A stretch of 25,459 nt of DNA. Origin: an uncultured Oscillospiraceae bacterium (GTDB lineage: Bacteria > Bacillota > Clostridia > Oscillospirales > Ruminococcaceae). Location: positions 1 to 25,459 of the forward strand of contig URGQ01000019.1 in NCBI GenBank assembly GCA_900547385.1. Direction: 5' to 3'. The notes beneath the pieces are model-generated. The model was not told the origin of the DNA. It searched no databases and was given only the letters and a program-made list of their open reading frames with translations. Positions 14,463-21,208 of the stretch are shown in pieces (positions within the stretch are counted from its first letter, which is position 1; each line of letters opens with the position of its first letter). The translations under genes and the position numbers were made by a program.

Positions 14463-14492
14463 TATTATGCGCTCCACAATGCCATCTTATAC
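14463..14492 (-). promoter_or_regulatory. SigG-like (forespore) promoter of the 44-codon gene
   Basis: On the minus strand, GTATA (14492-14488), an 18-base spacer and CATAATA (14469-14463). This fits the published sigma G pattern of GHATR, 17-18 bases, CATWHTA. Transcription would start near 14456, at the edge of the ribosome binding site, giving an 18-base leader. Sigma F recognises related sites and cannot be excluded. Confidence 0.6.
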
Positions 14493-14539
14493 GATAAAAA
14501 ACAGCCGTAAAAAATGCAAAAAAATTTTTCAGATTAGGC

Positions 14540-14567
14540 TTGACAAATAAATAGGATATGGTATAAT
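14540..14567 (+). promoter_or_regulatory. Promoter of the reverse rubrerythrin gene
   Basis: Perfect TTGACA (14540-14545) and TATAAT (14562-14567) hexamers with a 16-base spacer. Such a strong promoter implies high expression when not repressed. Confidence 0.88.
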
Positions 14568-14580
14568 AAAGTTACAGAAA

Positions 14581-14595
14581 CGATAATTATTACTA
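14581..14595 (+). promoter_or_regulatory. PerR-like box in the rubrerythrin leader
   Basis: The 15 bases match the PerR consensus TTATAATNATTATAA at 11 of 14 fixed positions, with an intact TAAT-T-ATTA core (14584-14592). It lies about 7-21 bases after the predicted transcription start, where a bound repressor would block transcription. PerR control of rubrerythrins is established in Clostridium acetobutylicum. Confidence 0.5.
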
Positions 14596-14613
14596 AAAAG
14601 GAGATATTATACT

Positions 14614-15159
14614 ATGGCTAAATATGTTTGCACTGTTTGCGGTTATGTTCATGAGGGCGATGAGGCTCCCGAATTCTGCCCCGTTTGCAAGGCTCCGGCT
14701 TCCAAGTTCCAGAAGGTAGAAGGCGAGATGGCCTGGGCTGCTGAGCATGTAGTGGGTGTTGCCCAAGGATGTGATCCTGAGATTCTGCAGGGCCTGCGCG
14801 AGAACTTTAACGGCGAGTGCTGCGAAGTTGGTATGTACCTAGCTATGGCCCGTGTAGCCCATCGCGAGGGCTATCCTGAAATTGGCCTGTACTGGGAGAA
14901 GGCAGCCTGGGAAGAGGCTGAGCATGCTGCCAAGTTTGCCGAGCTGTTGGGTGAGGTCGTAACCGACTCCACCGAGAAGAATCTGAAGATGCGTGTGGAA
15001 GCTGAAAACGGCGCAACCATGGGCAAGACCGAGCTGGCAAAGAAGGCTAAAGCTCTCAATTTGGACGCTATTCACGATACTGTGCATGAGATGGCCCGCG
15101 ATGAGGCCCGTCACGGCCGTGCCTTTGCCGGTCTGCTGAAGCGCTACTTCGGTAAATAA
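14614..15159 (+). CDS. Reverse rubrerythrin
   Basis: A non-haem diiron protein that reduces hydrogen peroxide (and probably oxygen) to water with electrons passed on from NADH. In the 181-residue product the rubredoxin domain comes first (Cys6, Cys9, Cys22, Cys25), before the ferritin-like four-helix domain. That order is the reverse of classical rubrerythrin. Diiron ligands are visible in GECCEVGMY, WEEAEHA and RDEARHGRAF. AAGGAG lies about 11 bases before the ATG. It is monocistronic, with a consensus promoter, a PerR-like box and a terminator, as expected for an oxygen-defence gene of a strict anaerobe. Confidence 0.93.
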   Translation: MAKYVCTVCGYVHEGDEAPEFCPVCKAPASKFQKVEGEMAWAAEHVVGVAQGCDPEILQGLRENFNGECCEVGMYLAMARVAHREGYPEIGLYWEKAAWEEAEHAAKFAELLGEVVTDSTEKNLKMRVEAENGATMGKTELAKKAKALNLDAIHDTVHEMARDEARHGRAFAGLLKRYFGK

Positions 15160-15187
15160 CCAAAAGTAAGTTTTAGAGAGAATGAAG

Positions 15188-15217
15188 AAAGCCCCCGGTG
15201 GAAGACCGGGGGCTTTT
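15188..15217 (+). terminator. Terminator of the rubrerythrin gene
   Basis: AAAGCCCCCGGT (15188-15199) pairs perfectly with ACCGGGGGCTTT (15205-15216) around a 5-base loop and ends in TTTT. Confidence 0.92.
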
Positions 15218-15421
15218 GCGCTTTCAATTCACCGTCAAGACAGAAACGGCAAAAAAGAGTTTATCCCCGCATAGCGCAAAACGCAGCCAAATGAAGAACC
15301 AAAACCGGTGGAGAAGCCGCCCCTTTGTCGCCACGACGAAAAACAGACTGGAATAGGGGAAAGCGCTTTGTGAACTTTTTACATACTGAAAAATTGCTTC
15401 TAAAATTTTTCTCCTAAACTC
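15218..15421. other. Intergenic stretch before the arcC promoter
   Basis: About 200 bases with no reading frame that has a ribosome binding site and no convincing hairpin. It may hold upstream control sites for arcC, but I recognise none. Confidence 0.5.
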
Positions 15422-15450
15422 TTTACAAAATAACGGCCATTTGCTATGAT
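15422..15450 (+). promoter_or_regulatory. Promoter of arcC
   Basis: TTTACA (15422-15427), a 17-base spacer and TATGAT (15445-15450). Transcription would start near 15457, leaving a leader of about 80 bases. Confidence 0.75.
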
Positions 15451-15465
15451 ATTTCTGTATTCAAC

Positions 15466-15489
15466 CCCCGAATTTTAGCCAATTTGGGG
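15466..15489 (+). other. Leader hairpin of arcC
   Basis: CCCCGAATT (15466-15474) pairs with AATTTGGGG (15481-15489) with one G-T wobble and a 6-base loop. It lies close to the predicted 5' end of the arcC mRNA and no T-run follows. Confidence 0.5.
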
Positions 15490-15538
15490 AATTACGCCGG
15501 AAGAACCATAGAAAAAACATACAAAAGGAGAAACTGCT

Positions 15539-16465
15539 ATGTCCAGAATTGTTATCGCCCTGGGCGGCAACGCCCTTGGCAACACCCCTTATGAGCAGCT
15601 CGAGCTCGTAACCGAGACCGCTAAGCCCATTGTTGACCTCATCGAGGCCGGCAACGAAGTTATCATTGCCCACGGTAATGGTCCCCAGGTCGGTATGATC
15701 AACCTGGCCATGAGCGCTGCGGCTGAAGCCGGCGCTGTAAAGAGCGATATGCCCTTCCCTGAGTGCGGTGCTATGTCCCAGGGCTACATCGGCTATCACC
15801 TGCAGAATGCCATTGGCAACGAACTGGTCAAGCGCGGCATCAATAAGCCCGTAGCGACCATTGTTACTCAGGTTCTGGTAGATGAGAATGACGGCGCTTT
15901 CCAGAAGCCCACTAAGCCCATCGGTGCTTTCTATACCAAGGAGCAGGCTGATGAGATCGCAGCTACCAAGGGCTTTACCATGGTAGAGGATGCCGGCCGC
16001 GGCTATCGCCGCGTGGTTCCCTCCCCCAAGCCTGTTGATGTGGTGGAGAAGGATGTAGTAGAGGCTGTTGTTAATTCCGGTGCTGTTGTAATTACCGTAG
16101 GCGGCGGCGGCATCCCCGTTATCAAGAAGGACGGCAAACTGGTAGGTGTTCCCGCGGTTATTGATAAGGACTTTGCTTCCTCCAAGATCGCTGAGCTGCT
16201 GCATGCCGACGCACTGTTCATTCTCACTGCTGTGGATCGTGTCGCCATCAACTGGGGCAAGCCCGATCAGAAGAGCCTGGAGGAGATGAGCATTGCCGAG
16301 GCAGAGAAGTACATCGGTGAGAACCAGTTTGCTCCCGGCTCCATGCTGCCCAAGGTTCAGGCTGCCATTGCCTTTGCTCAGTCCGGCGGCCGTGCCATCA
16401 TTGCTGATCTGCACAATGCTGCCCTGGCACTGGAAGGCAAGTCCGGTACCGCTATCCACAAGTAA
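15539..16465 (+). CDS. arcC: Carbamate kinase
   Basis: Transfers phosphate from carbamoyl phosphate to ADP, making ATP, CO2 and ammonia. The 308-residue protein shows the amino acid kinase fold: VIALGGNALGN at the start, VIIAHGNGPQVG, the VVPSPKPVDVVE stretch, VITVGGGGIPV and FILTAVDRVAINWGKPDQ. The C-terminal GSMLPKVQAAIAFAQSGGRAII is also typical. AAAAGGAG lies just upstream of the ATG. No arginine deiminase or ornithine carbamoyltransferase gene is adjacent. The gene has its own promoter and terminator, so the source of carbamoyl phosphate is not shown by the context. Confidence 0.96.
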   Translation: MSRIVIALGGNALGNTPYEQLELVTETAKPIVDLIEAGNEVIIAHGNGPQVGMINLAMSAAAEAGAVKSDMPFPECGAMSQGYIGYHLQNAIGNELVKRGINKPVATIVTQVLVDENDGAFQKPTKPIGAFYTKEQADEIAATKGFTMVEDAGRGYRRVVPSPKPVDVVEKDVVEAVVNSGAVVITVGGGGIPVIKKDGKLVGVPAVIDKDFASSKIAELLHADALFILTAVDRVAINWGKPDQKSLEEMSIAEAEKYIGENQFAPGSMLPKVQAAIAFAQSGGRAIIADLHNAALALEGKSGTAIHK

Positions 16466-16490
16466 TTGCAAGTCATAGCTAAAATGCATA

Positions 16491-16519
16491 GCGCCCGGCC
16501 ATTTTGGTCGGGCGCTTTT
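16491..16519 (+). terminator. Terminator of arcC
   Basis: GCGCCCGGCC (16491-16500) pairs with GGTCGGGCGC (16506-16515) with one wobble pair and a 5-base loop, followed by TTTTGTGTTGT. Confidence 0.9.
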
Positions 16520-16522
16520 GTG

Positions 16523-16551
16523 TTGTCGTCAGCCATCTTTTGTGGTAAAAT
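16523..16551 (+). promoter_or_regulatory. Promoter of the NTPase-ECF-flavoprotein operon
   Basis: TTGTCG (16523-16528), a 17-base spacer and TAAAAT (16546-16551). It starts directly behind the arcC terminator. The leader of about 40 bases is too short for a riboswitch. Confidence 0.65.
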
Positions 16552-16598
16552 AGCAAAAGTGGTAGGGCAGGGTACCCCCCAGCAAAAGGAGTGATCAT

Positions 16599-17141
16599 AT
16601 GCATCTGTTTTTGACCGGTAGCGTCCAGATTGGGAAAACGACTGCCTTGAATAAAACGCTGGAGCTGCTGAAGGTTACCCCCGGCGGCTTTCGCTCCTAC
16701 TTTGGGGCGGATCGCAAATCTCCCTGCCGGTACCTGTATATGAGCAGCGCTGCGGAGCCATGTACCTTTACGCCGGAGCACGCCATTGTAAAATACGGGC
16801 TAAATGAGAATGGTATGCCGGTGCACATCGTCCTGCCCCGGTTTGAGGAGCTGGGCCTGCAGTATCTCTCGGAAGCCTCATCTTATCCTCTCATCGTGCT
16901 GGATGAGTGCGGCCGGCTGGAACAGCAGCTGCCCCGCTTCCGGGCACGGGTGCTGGAGCTGCTGGACGGGGATGTGCCAGTATTGGGCGCTGTCCGGCAG
17001 GATGCCATGGGCTGGCTGGAGGATATTCGCAACCACCCTAAGGTACAGTTGATAACGGTGACGGAACAGAACCGGAATGATTTGCCACTGCAGTTAGCGG
17101 AATATTATGCCCCGTTTATCAAACCCATCAAGGAGGAATAA
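16599..17141 (+). CDS. THEP1-like nucleoside-triphosphatase (NTPase_1)
   Basis: A small P-loop protein of 180 residues. Walker A is GSVQIGKTT (7-15). The Walker B-like stretch is LIVLDECGRLE (98-108), matching the DExG-x-x-E pattern of the THEP1/NTPase_1 family, and VTEQNRNDLP near the end matches the family's T-x-x-NR-x-x-L. THEP1 proteins hydrolyse NTPs slowly in vitro, and their cellular role is open. AAAAGGAG lies 7 bases before the ATG. The last codons contain the ribosome binding site of the next gene (AAGGAGGAATAA), so expression is linked. A role in handling whatever the S component imports is only an inference. Confidence 0.85.
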   Translation: MHLFLTGSVQIGKTTALNKTLELLKVTPGGFRSYFGADRKSPCRYLYMSSAAEPCTFTPEHAIVKYGLNENGMPVHIVLPRFEELGLQYLSEASSYPLIVLDECGRLEQQLPRFRARVLELLDGDVPVLGAVRQDAMGWLEDIRNHPKVQLITVTEQNRNDLPLQLAEYYAPFIKPIKEE

Positions 17142-17145
17142 AAAT

Positions 17146-17727
17146 ATGAAGCATCAAAATCAATCACTGAGAAACCTGCTGCTGGCGGCTATATTCCTGG
17201 CCATTGGTTTGGTGCTGCCCTTTTTCACCGGGCAGATCAAGGAGATCGGCAACATGCTGCTGCCCATGCATCTACCGGTGTTCCTCTGCGCCTTGATCTG
17301 TGGCTGGCAGTACGGCGCCGCCGTCGGCTTTATTATGCCCATTCTGCGCTTTGCACTGTTTTTCATGCCCCGCATGCCTACTGCTTTGGCCATGGCCTTT
17401 GAGATGGCGGCGTATGCGTTTGCAGCAGGTTTTCTTTATAGTCGGGCGCGCTGGCAGTGCACCCGCATGCTGTATCGCTCCCTTATCATCGCCATGATTG
17501 CTGGGCGTATAGTGTGGGCGGCTGCTATGATTGTACTGCTGGGGCTTTCCGGCGGTGCATTTACCTGGCAGATGTTTATTTCCGGCGCATTCCTCAATGC
17601 CATTCCCGGTATTATTCTGCAACTGGTGCTTATCCCGGCTATCATGGTGGCGCTGGACCGTGCCAAGCTGGTGCCGTTCCGCCGCAGTGAAGAAAATCCC
17701 CACACTCATCGTGAGGAAACAATATGA
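17146..17727 (+). CDS. ECF transporter S component (substrate unknown)
   Basis: A 193-residue integral membrane protein with about six hydrophobic segments. The pattern AAIFLAIGLVLPFFTG, then LPMHLPVFLCALICGWQYGAAVGF, fits the substrate-binding S component of an energy-coupling factor vitamin transporter. No EcfA ATPase or EcfT gene is nearby, so it would share a common module encoded elsewhere (group II arrangement). The ATG at 17146 was chosen over 17107, since the earlier one lies inside the NTPase gene and AAGGAGG precedes the later one. The stop overlaps the next start (ATGA). The ligand cannot be told from sequence. Confidence 0.85.
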   Translation: MKHQNQSLRNLLLAAIFLAIGLVLPFFTGQIKEIGNMLLPMHLPVFLCALICGWQYGAAVGFIMPILRFALFFMPRMPTALAMAFEMAAYAFAAGFLYSRARWQCTRMLYRSLIIAMIAGRIVWAAAMIVLLGLSGGAFTWQMFISGAFLNAIPGIILQLVLIPAIMVALDRAKLVPFRRSEENPHTHREETI

Positions 17728-18794
17728 TTTATGACATTGCGGTGGTGGGGGGAGGCCCTGCCGCCGCAACTTTTGCCCGTCGATACTTGATTCTTTGTCC
17801 AGGAGCCTCGCTGCTCCTTATAGATGGACAGAACGAGCAGCATAAAAAGCCCTGTGGCGGCCTGTTGGCCCCCGATTCCCAAAAGGCGTTGGCGCATTTC
17901 GATCTCACCTTGCCCAAGGAGGTGCTGGTCGATCCGCAGATCTTCACGGTGCAGACCATTGATCTTTGCAGCCGGCAGGTGCGTTATTATCAACGCTACT
18001 ACCTCAATATGGATCGCTATGCCTTTGACCGTTGGCTACTATCCTTGCTTCCACCGCAGGCGGAGGTCCTCTCCGGATGGTGCGCGGAAGTCACCCGCGG
18101 AGAGAACGGTTTTTGCCTGACGGTAAAGACTGATGGGGGAGAGCAACGGTTTACAGCGCGCCGGGTGGTGGGGGCGGATGGTGCGTCCTCGCTGGTGCGC
18201 CGCACCTTTTACCGGGAGCCGAAGACCCGCTACACGGCTATTCAGCAGTGGTTCCCGGCCGGGGAGAATCGCGCGCCCTTTTATTCCTGTATTTTCGATC
18301 CGGTCACCAGCGAAAGCTGTTCCTGGATCATACGGAAAGACGACACCCTGATTTTTGGCGGTTGCTTTTCTCCACAGGACAGCAGGGAAGCCTATAATCG
18401 ACAGAAAAGCCGACTGGAGGAGTACCTGGGGCATTCGCTGGGCCGCCCCATTAAGACTGAGGCCTGCCAGGCGGTGCGTCCACGCGGCTTTTCGGATTTT
18501 ATCACTGGCCGGGATGGCGTATATCTTATTGGGGAAGCGGCGGGCTTTATCAGCGCCAGCTCCTTCGAAGGAATCAGCAGCGCCATCCGCAGCGGCAGCG
18601 CCCTGGCGGAGGCCATGAGCCAAGCCGATGATGACCGCGAACTTGCCCGCTTTTACCGGAGAAAAACGACTTCATTGCGTCTGAAGCTGTGGCTTAAGAC
18701 CATCAAACGCTGGTTTATGTATACCCCATGGGTGCGGCATATTATTATGCGACTGGGGCTGGCAGCCATCCATGTAGAGCAGGAGAACAAATAA
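17724..18794 (+). CDS. FAD-dependent oxidoreductase, geranylgeranyl reductase-like
   Basis: A 356-residue flavoprotein of the FixC/geranylgeranyl reductase superfamily. The N-terminal Rossmann motif reads VVGGGPAAA (8-15-region), an Ala replacing the third Gly. Asp34 ends the second strand. KPCGGLLAP (42-50) matches the Cys-Gly-Gly motif of the group. VVGADGASSLVRR (148-160) and GVYLIGEAAGF (265-275) complete the FAD site. Family members reduce isoprenoid double bonds, oxidise phenols or halogenate tryptophan, so the substrate is open. The basic C-terminus (RLKLWLKTIKRWFMY) could touch the membrane. It overlaps the transporter gene by 4 bases and is the last gene of the operon. Confidence 0.88.
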   Translation: MIYDIAVVGGGPAAATFARRYLILCPGASLLLIDGQNEQHKKPCGGLLAPDSQKALAHFDLTLPKEVLVDPQIFTVQTIDLCSRQVRYYQRYYLNMDRYAFDRWLLSLLPPQAEVLSGWCAEVTRGENGFCLTVKTDGGEQRFTARRVVGADGASSLVRRTFYREPKTRYTAIQQWFPAGENRAPFYSCIFDPVTSESCSWIIRKDDTLIFGGCFSPQDSREAYNRQKSRLEEYLGHSLGRPIKTEACQAVRPRGFSDFITGRDGVYLIGEAAGFISASSFEGISSAIRSGSALAEAMSQADDDRELARFYRRKTTSLRLKLWLKTIKRWFMYTPWVRHIIMRLGLAAIHVEQENK

Positions 18795-18799
18795 CAAAA

Positions 18800-18838
18800 T
18801 CCCCTCCGTCTTGCGGCGGAGGGGAAATTTTATCTTTC
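18800..18838. terminator. Bidirectional terminator between flavoprotein and DUF308 genes
   Basis: TCCCCTCCG (18800-18808) pairs perfectly with CGGAGGGGA (18817-18825). AAATTTTATCTTT follows on the plus strand, and TTTTGTTATTT on the minus strand. Confidence 0.85.
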
Positions 18839-18842
18839 AGGT

Positions 18843-19538
18843 TTATTCGTTGGGGGTATTTTCTTCGACGGGTTGTTCCGCAGTGGGTTCCTCCGCAGGG
18901 GCATCGGCAGTGCTTACGGCATCCACTACCACATCAGCGGGAGCATTGCCATTGGCGGCATCCACTGCGGCGGCGATGGTATCAATGGCGGCGGAAGCGG
19001 CTTTTTTCAGCACCCGCAGATGCTGCCAGACGACAAAGGCATTCCACAGGTTAATAACGCCATCCAGCAGCATACAGATGCCGATAAAAGTGATGAGTGC
19101 CTGTGCCGACTGGAAAGGATTGAGCAGGATGACTACGCCCAAAGCGATCATCAGGACAGCCAAAAGCAGCAGGATACCCCATTTTTGGTAGCCCTCTTTT
19201 TTGATATCAATGGCGGCCTGCAGTTTTACTACACCATCAAAGATGAGGTACAGCCCCAGGATAAAGGGCAGGATGGAAGCAAACAGTTCCGGTTTGACAA
19301 AGAAGCAGATGCCCAGCGCCAGCGCCACGATGCCGACCATCAGCGACAGGGTAGCATAGCGCTCCTCCCGATGAGAGATGAAGCGGTATACCTGCCACAG
19401 ACCATAGGCAGCGGTTACGCCACCCAACACATAGCAAAAGATATTGATGGAGGTCGCGGGCCATACAATGAGAGCAATGCCCAGCGCCACATAGCAGATA
19501 GCGGAAAGAATGAAATTCAATACAAATTTTTTCGTCAC
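18843..19538 (-). CDS. DUF308 (HdeD-like) membrane protein
   Basis: A 231-residue protein with six hydrophobic segments in three pairs, typical of DUF308/HdeD: ICYVALGIALIVWP, FCYVLGGVTAAYGLW, LMVGIVALALGICFFVKP, LPFILGLYLIFDG, ILLLLAVLMIALGVVILLNP and ITFIGICMLLDGVINL. The last ~60 residues form an Ala/Glu/Pro-rich, acidic, probably disordered cytoplasmic tail. Family members are linked to acid or envelope stress, with no known activity. The start is GTG, with GGAGG nine bases upstream. A hairpin AACGGC/GCCGTT (19580-19596) lies at the predicted 5' end of its mRNA. Confidence 0.85.
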   Translation of the reverse strand: MTKKFVLNFILSAICYVALGIALIVWPATSINIFCYVLGGVTAAYGLWQVYRFISHREERYATLSLMVGIVALALGICFFVKPELFASILPFILGLYLIFDGVVKLQAAIDIKKEGYQKWGILLLLAVLMIALGVVILLNPFQSAQALITFIGICMLLDGVINLWNAFVVWQHLRVLKKAASAAIDTIAAAVDAANGNAPADVVVDAVSTADAPAEEPTAEQPVEENTPNE

Positions 19539-19607
19539 AGTAAATAACCTCCCTGTAAATGATGGGATTCGCCTGTCTTAACGGCTTTTTGCCGTTTTTC
19601 GGCTATT

Positions 19608-19613
19608 ATTATA
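19608..19613 (-). promoter_or_regulatory. -10 element of the DUF308 gene
   Basis: TATAAT on the minus strand in the context TGTGGTATAAT. The -35 at 17 bases would be TTTCCT, a poor match, so an extended -10 or activator dependence is possible. Confidence 0.5.
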
Positions 19614-19674
19614 CCACACTCCTGCGAAGGAGGAAAGCCCCGAATTGCCCACGGTGGGGGAAAATATGAGGAAT

Positions 19675-20349
19675 TCAGTCCTCCAGTGGGTACCGCAGTG
19701 TAATGGCGGCTGGGTGCTTTCGGTCAAAATCCAGCAAGCCTTCCTGCCTTAGACCGGAAAGAACCCGGGAAAGGGCGCTGCGGTCGGCCCCAAGATAGTC
19801 CGCCAAACCAGCCCGGTCAAAGGGCAGACGAACGGTGCGACTCCCCTGGGTATAGCATTCCGTCCGCAGGTAGTACAGTAATCGTTCCCGCAGAGTAGGC
19901 TGTGTTAGGCAGATGAGCCGCCGTTGTAAGGAGAAATAGGCGCTGCTTAGCTGACGGCATAGATTGCTCAGAAGCCGTGCGGAAGAAGGCGTTCCTCCAC
20001 CGGCCAGGAGGTTCTTCATCGGGATCCACAGCACGCGGCAGGGGGTGTGGGCAGTTACGGTCACGGGGCTTTCCCGTTCTCCATCCAGTGCCAGCAACTG
20101 TCCAAAAAGCTCCCCACGCAGCAGCCGGCTTTGCAGCAGCTGCCGTCCCTGCGGTAATGGCAAAATCGCGTGGAGTTCCCCCTCCAGCACCAGCCCCATC
20201 CGACTGGTGGGAGAACCAGCCGCCAGCAGTGTTTCCCCGGCCTTGTATTTTCGTTCTGCTGCCTGCAGGCGGGCCAGTTCTTCCAGTAGTGCCTCTGGAG
20301 CGATCCCCTCAAATAATGGACAGGAGGGAAGTCGGATTCGAATAATCAT
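19675..20349 (-). CDS. Crp/Fnr-family transcription regulator
   Basis: A 224-residue regulator with an N-terminal effector domain (about 8-115, starting CPLFEGIAPEALLEEL, with GETLLAAGSP and GELFGQLLALDGE), a dimerisation helix (about 122-150) and a C-terminal winged helix (176-215) whose recognition part is ADRSALSRVLSGLRQEGLL. There is no FNR-like N-terminal Cys cluster; Cys10, Cys104, Cys131, Cys147 and Cys165 are scattered. The ATG at 20349 has an AGAAAGG tract upstream. An in-frame extension to 20463 would cover the operator and the promoter region and is not used. It is divergent from an ECF S component gene, with a palindromic site between them, and probably controls both. Confidence 0.92.
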   Translation of the reverse strand: MIIRIRLPSCPLFEGIAPEALLEELARLQAAERKYKAGETLLAAGSPTSRMGLVLEGELHAILPLPQGRQLLQSRLLRGELFGQLLALDGERESPVTVTAHTPCRVLWIPMKNLLAGGGTPSSARLLSNLCRQLSSAYFSLQRRLICLTQPTLRERLLYYLRTECYTQGSRTVRLPFDRAGLADYLGADRSALSRVLSGLRQEGLLDFDRKHPAAITLRYPLED

Positions 20350-20374
20350 TTTATTGTCGCCTTTCTTGCGGTTC

Positions 20375-20388
20375 GTTGCAAATGCAAC
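20375..20388. promoter_or_regulatory. Operator palindrome GTTGCA-AA-TGCAAC
   Basis: Perfect 6-base arms around AA lie between the divergent Crp/Fnr and ECF genes. The centre (20381.5) is 41.5 bases upstream of the start predicted for the ECF promoter, which is the class II activator position. Seen from the regulator gene the site lies close to its ATG, where binding could repress its own transcription. It is the likely binding site of the adjacent regulator. Confidence 0.6.
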
Positions 20389-20410
20389 AGAGTTACATCT
20401 ACCAGTGTAG

Positions 20411-20416
20411 TATAAT
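20411..20416 (+). promoter_or_regulatory. -10 element of the ECF S component gene
   Basis: A perfect TATAAT, but the -35 region at 17 bases reads CAGAGT, which is no match. This is what an activator-dependent promoter looks like. A minus-strand TATACT overlaps the same AT-rich stretch and may serve the regulator gene. Confidence 0.6.
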
Positions 20417-20475
20417 ATAAAAGAAAAAGCAAGCGTTTTGCGCTTCAGCCAACATTTATCCAAAAGGAGAACATC

Positions 20476-21018
20476 ATGAGCAATACCAAAACTAGCAGCA
20501 GCCTGAAAACACTGTGCCGTACCGCTATCTTTCTGGCGCTGCTTATCGCTGTGCAGTTTGTTACCCGTTCCATGGGTCAGTATGTTACCGGCTCTCTCGT
20601 CAATCTGATTCTCATCGCTTCTGGCTTGATGTGCGGTCTATGGGGCGGCTTGGCCGTCGCGGTTCTTTCTCCCATCTGTGCCTTCTTCATCGGCATCGGC
20701 CCGGCATTCCCCCAGGTTGTCCCCGCCGTTGCTTTGGGCAATGCCGTTTTGGTATTGCTGTGGGTGCTTATTGCCGGCGCCAAGAATGCCCCCATTGCCC
20801 GTCAGGCTATCGCACTGGTTGTTGCCGCCGTGGCTAAATTTCTCACTTTGTACCTTGTCATTGTAAAATGGCTGGTGCCCATGGTGCTTACCTTGAATGA
20901 GAAGCAGACCGCAGTGCTTTCCGCCAGCTTTTCCTTCCCGCAGCTTATTACCGCAGTTATCGGCGGTGTGCTGGCTATGCTGCTGGTGCCGCCTCTGCGC
21001 CGTGCCCTTAAAGTTTGA
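20476..21018 (+). CDS. ECF transporter S component under Crp/Fnr control (substrate unknown)
   Basis: A 180-residue hydrophobic protein with five or six membrane segments: AIFLALLIAVQFVT, LVNLILIASGLMCGLWGGLAVAVLSP in part, VVPAVALGNAVLVLLWVLIA, IALVVAAVAKFLTLYLVIV and LITAVIGGVLAMLLVPP. The pattern and size fit the S component of an energy-coupling factor transporter. It resembles the S component at 17146 in type but not in detailed sequence. AAAAGGAG lies before the ATG. It is monocistronic and divergent from a Crp/Fnr regulator, so uptake is probably switched on by the signal that protein senses. The EcfAT module must come from elsewhere. Confidence 0.82.
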   Translation: MSNTKTSSSLKTLCRTAIFLALLIAVQFVTRSMGQYVTGSLVNLILIASGLMCGLWGGLAVAVLSPICAFFIGIGPAFPQVVPAVALGNAVLVLLWVLIAGAKNAPIARQAIALVVAAVAKFLTLYLVIVKWLVPMVLTLNEKQTAVLSASFSFPQLITAVIGGVLAMLLVPPLRRALKV

Positions 21019-21050
21019 TATCGTCTTTTTACACATTATCTTCTTTACCC

Positions 21051-21077
21051 AAGGACTCGCCGTATGGCGGGTCCTTT
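21051..21077 (+). terminator. Terminator of the second ECF S component gene
   Basis: AAGGACTCGCC (21051-21061) pairs with GGCGGGTCCTT (21066-21076) with one wobble pair and a 4-base loop. The T-run is short (TTT, then GATCCTTTG), so efficiency may be moderate. Confidence 0.7.
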
Positions 21078-21208
21078 GATCCTTTGATATGTGAGGGAAG
21101 AAGATTGGCCCTCAGCTTGGATTTTTTGCAAGCCGTCGCCTTTCGCTTCCATTTTCCCGCAAAGTGCGCTATACTATGGGCAGAATCCCATAAAGGAGGA
21201 TGATACAA

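Noticed and set aside
15461..16489. Minus-strand 342-codon frame opposite arcC
   Set aside because: Antisense of carbamate kinase, and it would start in the arcC terminator.
20350..20463. N-terminal extension of the Crp/Fnr protein by 38 codons
   Set aside because: It would cover the operator palindrome and the divergent promoter; the shorter form starts as Crp/Fnr proteins do.
20417..20475. Riboswitch before the ECF S component at 20476
   Set aside because: The leader is only about 50 bases with one small hairpin (20431-20445); no known vitamin riboswitch core fits. The same holds for the leader at 16552-16598.
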